In this document: in pieces, positions 1 to 6,059 of the stretch
How the letters are laid out: every line of letters starts with the position of its first letter
Numbering within the stretch: the first letter of the stretch is position 1
From: Acidimicrobiaceae bacterium
Lineage (GTDB): Bacteria; Actinomycetota; Acidimicrobiia; Acidimicrobiales; Palsa-688
DNA: 15,708 bases
Assembly (NCBI GenBank): GCA_009785715.1
Contig: WQVT01000011.1
Location: 1 to 15,708 of the forward strand
Direction of reading: 5' to 3'
Made by a program: the position numbers and the translations under genes
Notes under the pieces: generated by a model
Seen by the model: the letters and a program-made list of their open reading frames with translations, nothing else
What the model was told of the DNA's origin: nothing
Database searches by the model: none

Positions 1-123
1 TCATGGGGCTGGGGAAGTCGCCTCGGACGGCGTACGCGTATGCCCGGGTGATGCAGCGGGTGCTCCCGTTGCTGGAGGCCCAGGGCGTCGACCTGGGCTC
101 GTGTTCGGCGGCGGATGTGGCGA
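1..123. repeat. Left copy of 123-base terminal direct repeat
   Basis: These bases are identical to 15586-15708, in the same orientation. Both copies lie inside the integrase reading frame, and joining them gives one continuous gene. This indicates a circular molecule of 15,585 bp, or a linear one with terminal redundancy. A repeat of this length also fits the overlap a short-read assembler leaves on a circular contig, so the repeat itself need not exist in the real DNA. Confidence 0.95.
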
Positions 124-821
124 GGGTGGCGGAGCAGTGGCCGCGGTCGCATTCGTCTCAGGGGCAGTTGCGGGCGGCGTTGGCGGCGGCGTGGGAGCTC
201 GTGGGGCGGGAGGCGCCTCCGTTGCGGGCGGTGAGGGTGCCGCCAAAGGCTCGGAACCGATCGAAGGCGCTCTCGGAGGAGCAGGCGGCGGCGTTGGAGC
301 GGGCGGCGTGGGATCGTTGCGACGCGCCGGGGTTGTCGGTGCTGGTGGGGCTGTATTCGGCGTTGCGTTGCTCGGAGATCGCTTCGTTGGCGCCGGCGCA
401 GTTCAGCGCGCACGGGGACGGGTTGTGGCTGACGGTGATGGGGAAGGGTGAGATGGTTGAGGATCTGCCGGTGCATCCGGTGCTTGAGGCGGCGTTGGAG
501 CGGTGCGGGCCGTTCGGGCGGTGGGTGTTCCCGGGGCGGCCTGGCCGGCCGGGGCATGTGTGTCCGGCGACGATTTGGAACTGGACGCACCTGGTCGCGG
601 GTGAGGCGGGGTTGGGGCGATCGGTGCACACGCACCGGCTCCGTCACACGGCGCTGACGGAGATGAACGATCGTTCCTCGGATCTGCGGGCGGTGCAGAC
701 GATCGCCCGCCATTCCCGGCCGGAGACGACGGCGGGGTATACCCGCACGCAGGCGAGGAGGATGCGCCAAGTGGTGAACATGGTCGATTACGGGCGACGG
801 CTCGACGGGGACCCGTCGTGA
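1..821 (+). CDS. int: Tyrosine recombinase/integrase (C-terminal part, 5' end at 15513)
   Basis: Phage-type tyrosine integrase, which would catalyse site-specific integration and excision of the circular genome. The window opens in the middle of codon 25; the start is ATG 15513 across the circle, giving 297 aa in all. With full-length numbering the catalytic set is complete: Arg147 (in SALRCSEI), Lys173 (MGKGE), His236-x-x-Arg239 (HRLRHT), His262 (ARHSRPETT) and the nucleophile Tyr271 (AGYTR). The N-terminal part (about residues 25-110) is the helical SAM-like core-binding region. Length is in the normal short-integrase range. The stop overlaps the next start (GTGA at 818-821), so the two are translationally coupled. 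Its attachment site was not identified. A role as a dimer resolvase of a plasmid prophage is an alternative. Confidence 0.93.
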   Translation, partial: MGLGKSPRTAYAYARVMQRVLPLLEAQGVDLGSCSAADVARVAEQWPRSHSSQGQLRAALAAAWELVGREAPPLRAVRVPPKARNRSKALSEEQAAALERAAWDRCDAPGLSVLVGLYSALRCSEIASLAPAQFSAHGDGLWLTVMGKGEMVEDLPVHPVLEAALERCGPFGRWVFPGRPGRPGHVCPATIWNWTHLVAGEAGLGRSVHTHRLRHTALTEMNDRSSDLRAVQTIARHSRPETTAGYTRTQARRMRQVVNMVDYGRRLDGDPS

Positions 822-1027
822 AGCCCTCGGTGCTCGTGGAGATCGACAATGCGGCCTGGGCGAGGCTGACTCCTCGGATGAGATGGCGGGCGCGGAACCT
901 CTACCGGATCCGTCGACAGGGGGGCGCGTCGAGGGATCAGGCGCGGGTGGATCTGCGATTCTTCGTCGCGGGGATGGAGGCGGCCCTCTCTTCGCTCAAG
1001 TGGGAGTCCTCGCTTGCCGTGTCGTGA
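818..1027 (+). CDS. Hypothetical 69-aa basic protein downstream of integrase
   Basis: Not recognised. It starts at GTG 818, overlapping the integrase stop by four bases (GTGA), so it is coupled to integrase translation. The protein is helical and Arg-rich in the middle (RWRARNLYRIRR around residues 21-32), followed by a short hydrophobic helix (RFFVAGMEAAL). No membrane segment or zinc motif is present. Position directly after the integrase and net positive charge would suit a small DNA-binding accessory factor such as a recombination directionality factor, but nothing in the sequence proves it. Its end overlaps the next ORF by 14 bases. Confidence 0.7.
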   Translation: MKPSVLVEIDNAAWARLTPRMRWRARNLYRIRRQGGASRDQARVDLRFFVAGMEAALSSLKWESSLAVS

Positions 1028-1175
1028 GTGTCAGCGGCTCCAGGCGGACGAGCGGGTGCGGGGGTATTTCGTGCGGGTGGGGCCGGAGGAGGTCGAGGTC
1101 CAGATCGTCGGGTGCGCTCGGCATGTGGCGATGTTGCTGCGGGGGGAGCGGGAGGAGCTCGCCGGGATCGATTAG
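1014..1175 (+). CDS. Small zinc-knuckle protein, 53 aa (TTG start)
   Basis: A short frame not obvious by ATG search. The proposed TTG at 1014 is preceded by GGGAG with seven bases between. The protein begins with a CxxC pair (PCREC, residues 2-6) and has CARH (CxxH, residues 34-37), so four ligands (Cys3, Cys6, Cys34, His37) could hold one zinc ion. Between them lie a charged helix and a beta-like stretch (YFVRVGPEEVEVQIVG). Third codon positions are strongly G/C, as in true genes here. It is the last gene of the rightward operon; its stop overlaps tail-to-tail with the leftward gene ending at 1172. Function unknown; a nucleic-acid or protein adaptor is a guess. Confidence 0.6.
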   Translation: MPCRECQRLQADERVRGYFVRVGPEEVEVQIVGCARHVAMLLRGEREELAGID

Positions 1176-1546
1176 GGCTTCTTGCGTGGGCGAGTAGTGG
1201 TCCATTCCCGACCGTTCCACCAGCGCTCGTCGGGACCTCTTGGGTCGGCGTACCAGCCCGGCGGTAGCGGTTGGGGGGCTCGGGGGTCGGGTCGGGGGAG
1301 GACGAATCCTGCCAGAAGGATGACGGCGCCGGTGGCGGCGACGGCTGCGCCTCCGAGGTAGATCTCGTTGGCGAGCTTGCATTGTTGCTCGCGGACGGGG
1401 TCGGCGTCGGAGCCGTTGCCCAAGATTCCTGCGCCGTTATCGATCGCGCAGGAGTGGTGATTGGAGGTCTCGGCGAAGGTGGTGAGACCACCGGCTGCGA
1501 CGAGGCACGCGCCGAGAATGACCATCGTCGTTTTGCGGTTTGCCAC
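1172..1546 (-). CDS. Two-pass membrane protein with C-terminal DUF2510-like domain
   Basis: 124 aa from GTG 1546; an internal ATG at 1524 is the alternative start. Two hydrophobic helices (about residues 9-25 and 62-84) flank a polar loop holding two cysteines (Cys33, Cys56), which could form an extracytoplasmic disulfide. The C-terminus (about residues 94-118) has the PPGWYADPxGxxxxRWWNGxxWT pattern of DUF2510, a short Trp-rich domain found chiefly next to membrane helices in actinobacterial proteins. This is the strongest host marker in the window. It is the last gene of the leftward series. Possible roles are holin-like protein, superinfection exclusion or envelope modification; none is proven. 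It may have been captured from the host. Confidence 0.8.
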   Translation of the reverse strand: MANRKTTMVILGACLVAAGGLTTFAETSNHHSCAIDNGAGILGNGSDADPVREQQCKLANEIYLGGAAVAATGAVILLAGFVLPRPDPRAPQPLPPGWYADPRGPDERWWNGREWTTTRPRKKP

Positions 1547-1587
1547 TGCCTTTGTGTCCCCTGCTCCGCTGCTCGAAGCGGGAGAGA

Positions 1588-1764
1588 CTAGGGCAGGAGG
1601 AGCCAGGTGATCCAGGCGGCGGCGGGGAGGAGGTTGCGGCCTTGGCGGACCCGCCAGAGCCAGAAGGCGCAGCCGGCGATGAGGCCGAGGAGGATGAGGG
1701 TGATGGTGCCCTGGCCGTGGCCTAGGAGCCAGTTCTCGAAGCCTGTGTACCAGGGGGGTTGCAC
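1588..1764 (-). CDS. Small two-pass membrane protein, 58 aa; holin candidate
   Basis: GTG start at 1764, TAG at 1588. The chain has a polar N-terminus (QPPWYTGFENW), a first hydrophobic helix at about residues 19-37 (ITLILLGLIAGCAFWLW), a basic turn (RVRQGRN) and a second hydrophobic helix to the C-terminus (LLPAAAWITWLLLP). Size, hairpin topology and a charged turn suit a small holin, and the genome has an endolysin (12168-12950) that would need one, but the two genes are far apart. No good ribosome-binding site is seen, so it may be coupled to the polybasic gene ending six bases upstream. A minor virion membrane protein is the alternative. Confidence 0.6.
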   Translation of the reverse strand: MQPPWYTGFENWLLGHGQGTITLILLGLIAGCAFWLWRVRQGRNLLPAAAWITWLLLP

Positions 1765-1769
1765 GCGGC

Positions 1770-1862
1770 TTAGCGGCGCCGGCGGCGGCCTTTGCGGCGG
1801 TTGGCGGCAATCGCTTTCTTGATGTTGCGGCGGGCGGCGGCTTTTTGCTTGGCGGTGGCCAT
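1770..1862 (-). CDS. 30-aa polybasic peptide, putative DNA-condensing protein
   Basis: ATG at 1862, preceded by AAAGGAA with nine bases between; TAA at 1770. The peptide has 14 Lys/Arg among 30 residues: a helical Ala/Lys/Arg N-terminal half (MATAKQKAAARRNIKK) and a C-terminus ending in five consecutive arginines. No acidic residue is present. Charge and size resemble protamine-like peptides such as adenovirus mu. In a capsid packed by an ATPase it could neutralise DNA, though this is inference. It sits directly after the LamG gene, whose stop is 15 bases upstream. A peptide this short could be spurious, but the strong ribosome-binding site and operon position argue that it is translated. Confidence 0.65.
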   Translation of the reverse strand: MATAKQKAAARRNIKKAIAANRRKGRRRRR

Positions 1863-1877
1863 TCGGGCGGGTTCCTT

Positions 1878-2879
1878 TCAGACGGCTTTGACGTTGAGGT
1901 TGGGGGCCTGGTCGAAGCTGTAGACGGGGACGAGAGCGGCTCCTGCGGGCACGTAGATGGCGTCGTCTTCGCCTTGCCGAATGACGATCGGGCTCGGTCG
2001 ATCTGGCTGGGATGGGCTTTGGCTTCCTGGAGGGTAGAGGTAGAAGCGGGCGCCGATCCCGGCGTCGTAGAGGTCGGCGATCTGGTCAGCTGTGATGCTG
2101 CGAGCAAAAATGAGATCCGCTATTTGCCCTTGGAAGAATTGTGTTCCCGCGCCTGATTGTCCGATCGCTGCGGTTGTGGCAGCTTGAGCGGACGGATAAG
2201 CGGGTCCGCTGCTGGTGAGGTTGCCGTCAAGGAACCAGGAGATCTCGCCGCCGGCGACGCCGAGGGCGAGGAGATGGGGGCTGCCGTCATTGATGATGGG
2301 CCCTGTTGAGCCTGCGATGCCGGGAAAAGCCCAAGCTGCCTGCCCTGGTGTTTGGCCGCTGAAGAGCCGCCAACTAATGGCGTTGTCGGAGGAGAGGATG
2401 AACTGGGCGCTTGCGCGAGTGGTGGCGATCCAAAGGAGCAAAGCATAGGCCGTCTGGTTCGCGAAGGCAGAACTGACTGCTGAAGCTGGAATGGATATGA
2501 AGCCGCTCGTCCCGTCGAAACTGGCGCCCATCTTCTGGCCTGCGACGAGCATGCTGCCGAGGGTGATTCCGCCTGACGGGGTTCCGTCCTGGTTGTCGCA
2601 GCTTTCGGCGATGGTGGCGGATCCGGGTTCGTCGTCAAACTTCCAGCGGGCAAGCGGGTTGAGCGCCGTGACGCAGGCCTCGTAGGCCTGGGGATTGGTT
2701 TGCCCTGGGAGCGAGACGTAGAAGATCCGGTCGAAGGGGACGGCGGAGATGGGCTGGCCGCTGACTGGAGGGGGAATCGTGACGGTGCGGCCTCGGCCGT
2801 TGTCGGGGATCCAGGGTTGGCCGGTCTCGTAGTTGTCCCGGCGGGTTCTTGCGGTGTCGGTCCAGGTTGATCCGGGCAC
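1878..2879 (-). CDS. LamG/concanavalin-fold protein, putative spike or receptor-binding protein
   Basis: 333 aa from GTG 2879, with GGAGG six bases upstream. The middle (about residues 75-270) has the rhythm of a LamG/concanavalin A-like jelly roll: ARWKFDDEPGSATIAESCDNQDGTPSG at its start, MGASFDGTSGFISIP, then HLLALGVAGGEISWFLDG and GQIADLIFARSITADQIADLYDAG near the end. The last two resemble the conserved end of LamG_3 domains. No signal peptide is visible. Such domains usually bind carbohydrate, so a spike or host-recognition role fits a tailless phage whose neighbours are other beta-rich proteins. G+C is slightly lower than in its neighbours, as often seen in exchangeable receptor-binding modules. 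It could instead be a minor capsid or decoration protein. Confidence 0.82.
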   Translation of the reverse strand: MPGSTWTDTARTRRDNYETGQPWIPDNGRGRTVTIPPPVSGQPISAVPFDRIFYVSLPGQTNPQAYEACVTALNPLARWKFDDEPGSATIAESCDNQDGTPSGGITLGSMLVAGQKMGASFDGTSGFISIPASAVSSAFANQTAYALLLWIATTRASAQFILSSDNAISWRLFSGQTPGQAAWAFPGIAGSTGPIINDGSPHLLALGVAGGEISWFLDGNLTSSGPAYPSAQAATTAAIGQSGAGTQFFQGQIADLIFARSITADQIADLYDAGIGARFYLYPPGSQSPSQPDRPSPIVIRQGEDDAIYVPAGAALVPVYSFDQAPNLNVKAV

Positions 2880-2889
2880 GAGCGGCCTC

Positions 2890-3408
2890 CTAGCTGAGGG
2901 CGATGAAGGGGGTGGACCAGATGGCGACTTCGGTGAAGAGGTCGCCTGATGAGGCGCCGATGATGGTGCCGTTGAAGTTGTTGACGGCGTTGAAGAAGCC
3001 GGTCTCGGAGACCACGCCGGACTGTGTCGAGCCGGCGGTGGCGCCGACCACGAGGCCCTCGACGGGGAGGGGGATGGGGATGGTGCCGAGCGGGCCGGGG
3101 GCGAGGGTGGCGGGCTGGACGGCGTTGGCGGCGGTGGTGAGCATGACGGCTCCGGTTGCGCCGGCGCCGAGCGGTTCGGGGGTCTGGGCGGCCCAGCGCA
3201 CGGCGTGGGGGTTCTCGGCGGTCTCGATGCCGTTGTCGGCGGCGAAGTACAGGTACCGGTCCCCGGCGGTGGAGTCGAGCTCGAAGGCGGCGTAGACGGC
3301 GAGGACCAGGGTGAAGGTCACGGGCTCGAAGCCGAAGTCCGGGGCGCCGGGCTCGATGTGCTCGGCGAGGGGGAGCAGGTCGGGGGCGGGCAGGAAGTGG
3401 TGGATCAT
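2890..3408 (-). CDS. Beta-rich protein, 172 aa; putative vertex/minor capsid protein
   Basis: No family recognised. ATG at 3408 overlaps the previous stop (ATGA, 3405-3408); a much longer upstream reading of this frame is Arg/Pro-rich and lies over real genes, so this start is preferred. The N-terminal region has a hydrophobic beta-like run (EPVTFTLVLAVYAAFEL, about residues 27-43). Gly/Ala/Thr-rich alternating strands follow, with short polar loops such as FFNAVNNFNGTIIGASSGD, ending in an aliphatic strand (EVAIWSTPFIALS). There are no cysteines and no clear membrane helix. The composition is typical of jelly-roll virion proteins, and position between the LamG gene and another beta-rich gene suggests a vertex, penton or spike-base component. 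Confidence 0.78.
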   Translation of the reverse strand: MIHHFLPAPDLLPLAEHIEPGAPDFGFEPVTFTLVLAVYAAFELDSTAGDRYLYFAADNGIETAENPHAVRWAAQTPEPLGAGATGAVMLTTAANAVQPATLAPGPLGTIPIPLPVEGLVVGATAGSTQSGVVSETGFFNAVNNFNGTIIGASSGDLFTEVAIWSTPFIALS

Positions 3409-3884
3409 GCGAGGAGCCCCGAGACGCTGACGTATTGCACGATCGAGTACTGGACCCGGGCGTTGACCTGGTTGCCGGCGGTGAGGCCGTAGTAGACGAT
3501 CGAGAAGATCCCGCCGGAGGGCACACAGATCGGCGGGGAGTACTCGCCGACGTCGTGGGCGGCGTGAAGCGAGTAGTCGACCTCGTAGGAGGGCTGGTCG
3601 GGGGAGCCGATGAACATCCGGGCGGTCCCCTCGTAGGCGGCGACGCCGGCGTAGGAGACGCTGATATCGATCCGCTCGATCTCGTAGCCCTGGCCGGAGG
3701 GAACGGCTTTCAAGATGAGCTCGGCGCCCGTGGCGCCCTCGGGGACGATGGCGGAGAGCGGGAGGTTGTAGCGGTCGAGGACCGAGCGCGCCCGGATCGC
3801 GTTCGACGCGGCGGGAGCGCCGGCGTTCGCCGCTGAGATCGACCCGATGGCCGGGCCGGTGCTCTGTGCGTACCCGGTGGGCAT
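3405..3884 (-). CDS. Beta-rich protein, 159 aa; putative single-jelly-roll penton/spike component
   Basis: ATG 3884 shares its A with the stop of the gene before (TGATG). After an Ala/Gly-rich N-terminus (about 30 residues) the protein is an even series of predicted strands: ELILKAVPSGQGYEIERIDI, GTARMFIGSPDQPSYEVDYS, GEYSPPICVPSGGIFSIVYYG and NARVQYSIVQYVSVSGLL. Length and strand number would suit one jelly roll, the fold of penton proteins in double-jelly-roll viruses, but no signature proves it. There is no membrane segment; one cysteine. The gene lies in a row of probable virion genes with overlapping starts and stops. Structure prediction would be the best test of the assignment. Confidence 0.78.
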   Translation of the reverse strand: MPTGYAQSTGPAIGSISAANAGAPAASNAIRARSVLDRYNLPLSAIVPEGATGAELILKAVPSGQGYEIERIDISVSYAGVAAYEGTARMFIGSPDQPSYEVDYSLHAAHDVGEYSPPICVPSGGIFSIVYYGLTAGNQVNARVQYSIVQYVSVSGLLA

Positions 3885-4216
3885 CAGGCGGGCTCCGCTG
3901 GCGGCTCCTCGGCCGCTCTACGCCCGCTGCGGGAGCGGTGCGGGTGATCCTCCACCTCGGGGGTCTCGGCGGCTCCTGCGGCCTCTGGGGCGGCCTGGCC
4001 GGCGCCGGCGACGCGGAGGACTTGGCGGAGGAGGTCCTCGACGGGGGCCATCGCCTGGGCCACCTCTTCGTGGACCATGTTGGCGACCTGGTTGCGGTCG
4101 AGCTCGGGGGCGCGGGCGGCTCGGGCTGGGGCGATCGAGCCGGGGAGGGGCCGGGCGTGCTCCTGCGGTTCGGCGGCGCGGGCCTTGCGTTGGGCGAGGG
4201 TGTCAACCCACGACAT
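3884..4216 (-). CDS. Hypothetical 110-aa charged helical protein
   Basis: Not recognised. ATG 4216 is preceded by a good ribosome-binding site (AAAGGAG, about six bases away). The chain is Ala/Glu/Arg-rich. A central helix (about residues 41-70, DRNQVANMVHEEVAQAMAPV and on) has heptad-like spacing that could form a coiled coil. The C-terminus is disordered, with a basic patch (HPHRSRSGRRAAEE) and Pro/Ala tail. No membrane segment or cysteine is present. In its place between the transglycosylase and beta-rich genes, a scaffolding, tape-like or spike-linker role is possible but unproven. Confidence 0.72.
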   Translation of the reverse strand: MSWVDTLAQRKARAAEPQEHARPLPGSIAPARAARAPELDRNQVANMVHEEVAQAMAPVEDLLRQVLRVAGAGQAAPEAAGAAETPEVEDHPHRSRSGRRAAEEPPAEPA

Positions 4217-4228
4217 GTTGTGCTCCTT

Positions 4229-4954
4229 TCAGGCTGCGGCTGCTAGGGGTAGGGCTTTGGTGACCGTGGTCGACACGCCGGGGAAGAGACGCGTCAGGCC
4301 CAGAACGATGAGGCCGAGGGCGCCGAGGACGAACACGCCGGTCAGCACGATCGACAGCACGCTCTTCGACAGGCCCGAGGTGAGGCCGGAGACGGCGCTC
4401 TCGGCCCCGCCGGTGACCGCGCCGGTGATCGCGTTGCGGATCGTGGACACACCGGGGATGCCGGCGCCGGTGGCTTCTGAGACGACGGCGCCGGCGCCCT
4501 GGCCCACCGCCTTGCCCAGCTTGCTCGTCCACGAGGTGAGGACGGCCGTGTTCTCGCTCTGGGGGACGCCGAGCTCGCTGAAGATCTGCGTCCCCTCGCT
4601 CGATCCGCCCTGGTACTTGCTCTCGGCGGCGTACACATTGCCGCCCGTCTGCTGGAGGAGGCTGGCGAACTCGTCGGCGGCGACCTCGGCCTGAGCGGTG
4701 AAGCTGGCCGGACTGTTCGTGTTCAGCGTGGCCGAGGAGACGGAGGCGCCGCCGGGGTACTGGGTGCCGGCGCCGAGGCCGAAGTAGCCGCCGTAGCCCT
4801 CCGCGTTGATGCCCGCCCCGGAGACCTCGCCGGCGCTCTCGGCCTGGTCGATCGCGGCGAGGATGGCCGGGTCGACGCCGGAGAGGTTGCCCTGGCTGGC
4901 GAGGGTCTGGAGGGTCTGCAGCTGCCAGGCGGGGATGCTCGGGGCTTGGGCCAC
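4229..4954 (-). CDS. Membrane-anchored lytic transglycosylase-like protein
   Basis: 241 aa from GTG 4954. The N-terminal domain (about residues 25-130) looks like a lysozyme/SLT fold: ILAAIDQAESAGEVSG places Glu39 where the catalytic glutamate of transglycosylases lies, followed by the Gly/Tyr-rich GYGGYFGLGAG. A Gly/Ala/Thr-rich amphipathic linker follows, then one hydrophobic helix (about 199-220, VLSIVLTGVFVLGALGLIVLGL) near the C-terminus. A peptidoglycan hydrolase tethered to a membrane is expected in internal-membrane phages, where PRD1 P7 has this combination and opens the wall during DNA delivery. Such a role is inferred here. The enzyme class is supported by motif only. Confidence 0.78.
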   Translation of the reverse strand: MAQAPSIPAWQLQTLQTLASQGNLSGVDPAILAAIDQAESAGEVSGAGINAEGYGGYFGLGAGTQYPGGASVSSATLNTNSPASFTAQAEVAADEFASLLQQTGGNVYAAESKYQGGSSEGTQIFSELGVPQSENTAVLTSWTSKLGKAVGQGAGAVVSEATGAGIPGVSTIRNAITGAVTGGAESAVSGLTSGLSKSVLSIVLTGVFVLGALGLIVLGLTRLFPGVSTTVTKALPLAAAA

Positions 4955-4957
4955 GGC

Positions 4958-5566
4958 TCAGCCGATCTTGAACTGGGCGACGCCGCCCGGGCCGTACTCG
5001 AGCACGGTGTCGCCGGAGACCTTGGCCGAGTACTGGGCGCCGGCGGGCGGGCTGGCGGTGATCATCGACCCGGAGACCGAGACGCCGGAGCCGTAGAGGC
5101 CGCCCTTGCTGGTGACGTCGACATAGCCGGAGCCGGCGGGGACGGCCTGGACGATGGTCTCGCCGGGGGCGACGCTGGTGCCGACCGGGTACAGGTTCGC
5201 GGCCGGCGTGGTCGTGGTCGGAGTCGAGGCGCCGACCGGGACCGTGCTGGCGGGGACCGGGCTGGGCGGCGGGGCAACGCTCGTGGTCCCGCTCGTCGTC
5301 GCGCCGGTCGCCGACTGGGAGCCGGTGATCTCGTTCTGGACGGTGCCCAAGGCGTCGACCATCTGATTCTCGAAGCTCGTCAGCTGGTCGACGCCGATCG
5401 GACTGTTGTCCGCCGTCGTGGTCCCCGAGCTCGTGGTCGTCGTGACGCCCGAGGCCCCGGCCGAGTTGCTCGCGCTCCGTGCCCGGAGGAAGGCGTAGAG
5501 GCCGAAGATGATCACCACAGGGGCGCCGTAGAGCAGCAGGTTGCGCTGGACCGGGGAGAGGGGCAT
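4958..5566 (-). CDS. Virion membrane protein with N-terminal anchor and beta C-terminus, 202 aa
   Basis: ATG 5566 has GAGG eight bases upstream. A single hydrophobic helix at residues 10-27 (LLLYGAPVVIIFGLYAFL) is followed by RAR, so the N-terminus should face out and the rest stay on the basic side, or the reverse in a virion membrane. Residues 30-120 are a Ser/Thr/Pro-rich low-complexity stalk (TTTTSSGTTT and similar). The last 80 residues look like small beta domains (GTSVAPGETIVQAVPAGSGY and GPGGVAQFKIG). An anchor, stalk and beta-head design would suit a protein linking the inner membrane to the capsid or vertex. Family unknown. Confidence 0.78.
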   Translation of the reverse strand: MPLSPVQRNLLLYGAPVVIIFGLYAFLRARSASNSAGASGVTTTTSSGTTTADNSPIGVDQLTSFENQMVDALGTVQNEITGSQSATGATTSGTTSVAPPPSPVPASTVPVGASTPTTTTPAANLYPVGTSVAPGETIVQAVPAGSGYVDVTSKGGLYGSGVSVSGSMITASPPAGAQYSAKVSGDTVLEYGPGGVAQFKIG

Positions 5567-5827
5567 CTAGCGGTCCTCGGAGAGGGCGACGACGGTGGCG
5601 TACGCGCCGGGGTCGCCGGGCAGGGGGATGAGCGGCTTGGGCGGGTTCGGGTTCGGGGGCACGAGGTCGGTGTGCACGATCGGCGCCGGGACCTTCTGGA
5701 GGGTCTGAAGGCGGGCGTCGCCCATCCGGGCGGTGAACTGCGCCCGGGCGACGGCGCCCGCCATCGACAGGGAGAGCTCGGCGATCCCGCCGGGGGCGAC
5801 GGTGGGCATGCTGCCGGTGAGGGCCAT
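5567..5827 (-). CDS. Hypothetical 86-aa protein in the virion gene block
   Basis: ATG 5827 shares its A with the previous stop (TGATG), and TAG at 5567 touches the next gene's start at 5566. No membrane helix is evident. The N-terminal half has beta-like runs (GGIAELSLSMAGAVARAQFT), the middle is Pro-rich (LVPPNPNPPKPLIPLPGD) and the C-terminus is short and acidic (LSEDR). The Pro-rich arm could wrap neighbouring subunits, as extended arms do in minor capsid proteins. This is speculation from composition. It is the only clearly soluble product among the small proteins here. Confidence 0.72.
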   Translation of the reverse strand: MALTGSMPTVAPGGIAELSLSMAGAVARAQFTARMGDARLQTLQKVPAPIVHTDLVPPNPNPPKPLIPLPGDPGAYATVVALSEDR

Positions 5828-6048
5828 CAGGCGGCCGCCTGCGTCTGGACGCTGGTAGCTGCGCCGCTGGACCCGGTGAAGTTCGTGGTGCGACCCTGGA
5901 GGGTGGTGAAGATGCCGATCGAGCCGGCGGAGAGGGCGCCGAGGATCTTCGAGGCCTGGCCGCCGTTCTCCAGGAGCAGGTAGAGGGCGATCAGGCCGAG
6001 CATGATCCCGATGACGCCGAGGATGTTTCTGGGGCTGAACATGGACAC
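5827..6048 (-). CDS. Small membrane protein, 73 aa (GTG start)
   Basis: The GTG at 6048 is chosen because GGAGG lies seven bases upstream. The in-frame ATG two codons later (6042) is 13 bases from it, and a longer frame to 6093 would run into the preceding gene. The chain has a strong hydrophobic helix (residues 10-27, LGVIGIMLGLIALYLLL), a short polar turn (ENGGQASK), a weaker Gly/Ala-rich hydrophobic stretch (ILGALSAGSIGIFTTL) and a Thr/Ser/Ala tail. It is probably a virion inner-membrane or assembly protein. No family recognised. Confidence 0.75.
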   Translation of the reverse strand: MSMFSPRNILGVIGIMLGLIALYLLLENGGQASKILGALSAGSIGIFTTLQGRTTNFTGSSGAATSVQTQAAA

Positions 6049-6059
6049 GGAGGGGCCTC

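Noticed and set aside
1..123. Inverted terminal repeats as in linear tectiviruses
   Set aside because: The ends are direct repeats, not inverted, and fall inside a coding frame; no terminal protein or protein-primed polymerase gene is present.
1160..1200. Terminator expected where rightward and leftward operons meet tail to tail
   Set aside because: No stem-loop with T-tract or other convincing hairpin is visible on either strand.
2120..3526. Very long leftward frame of 468 codons, and similar long frames at 2890-4206 and 7203-8651
   Set aside because: Their extra parts are Arg/Pro/Ser-rich and lie out of frame over genes with proper starts, overlaps and fold-like sequence. GC-rich DNA gives such shadows; only the ends at 2890-3408 and 7203-7418 are kept as genes.
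4946..5983. 345-codon rightward frame opposite the virion genes
   Set aside because: Gly/Arg/Asp/Ala-rich antisense shadow of five leftward genes, without ribosome-binding site or recognisable motif.
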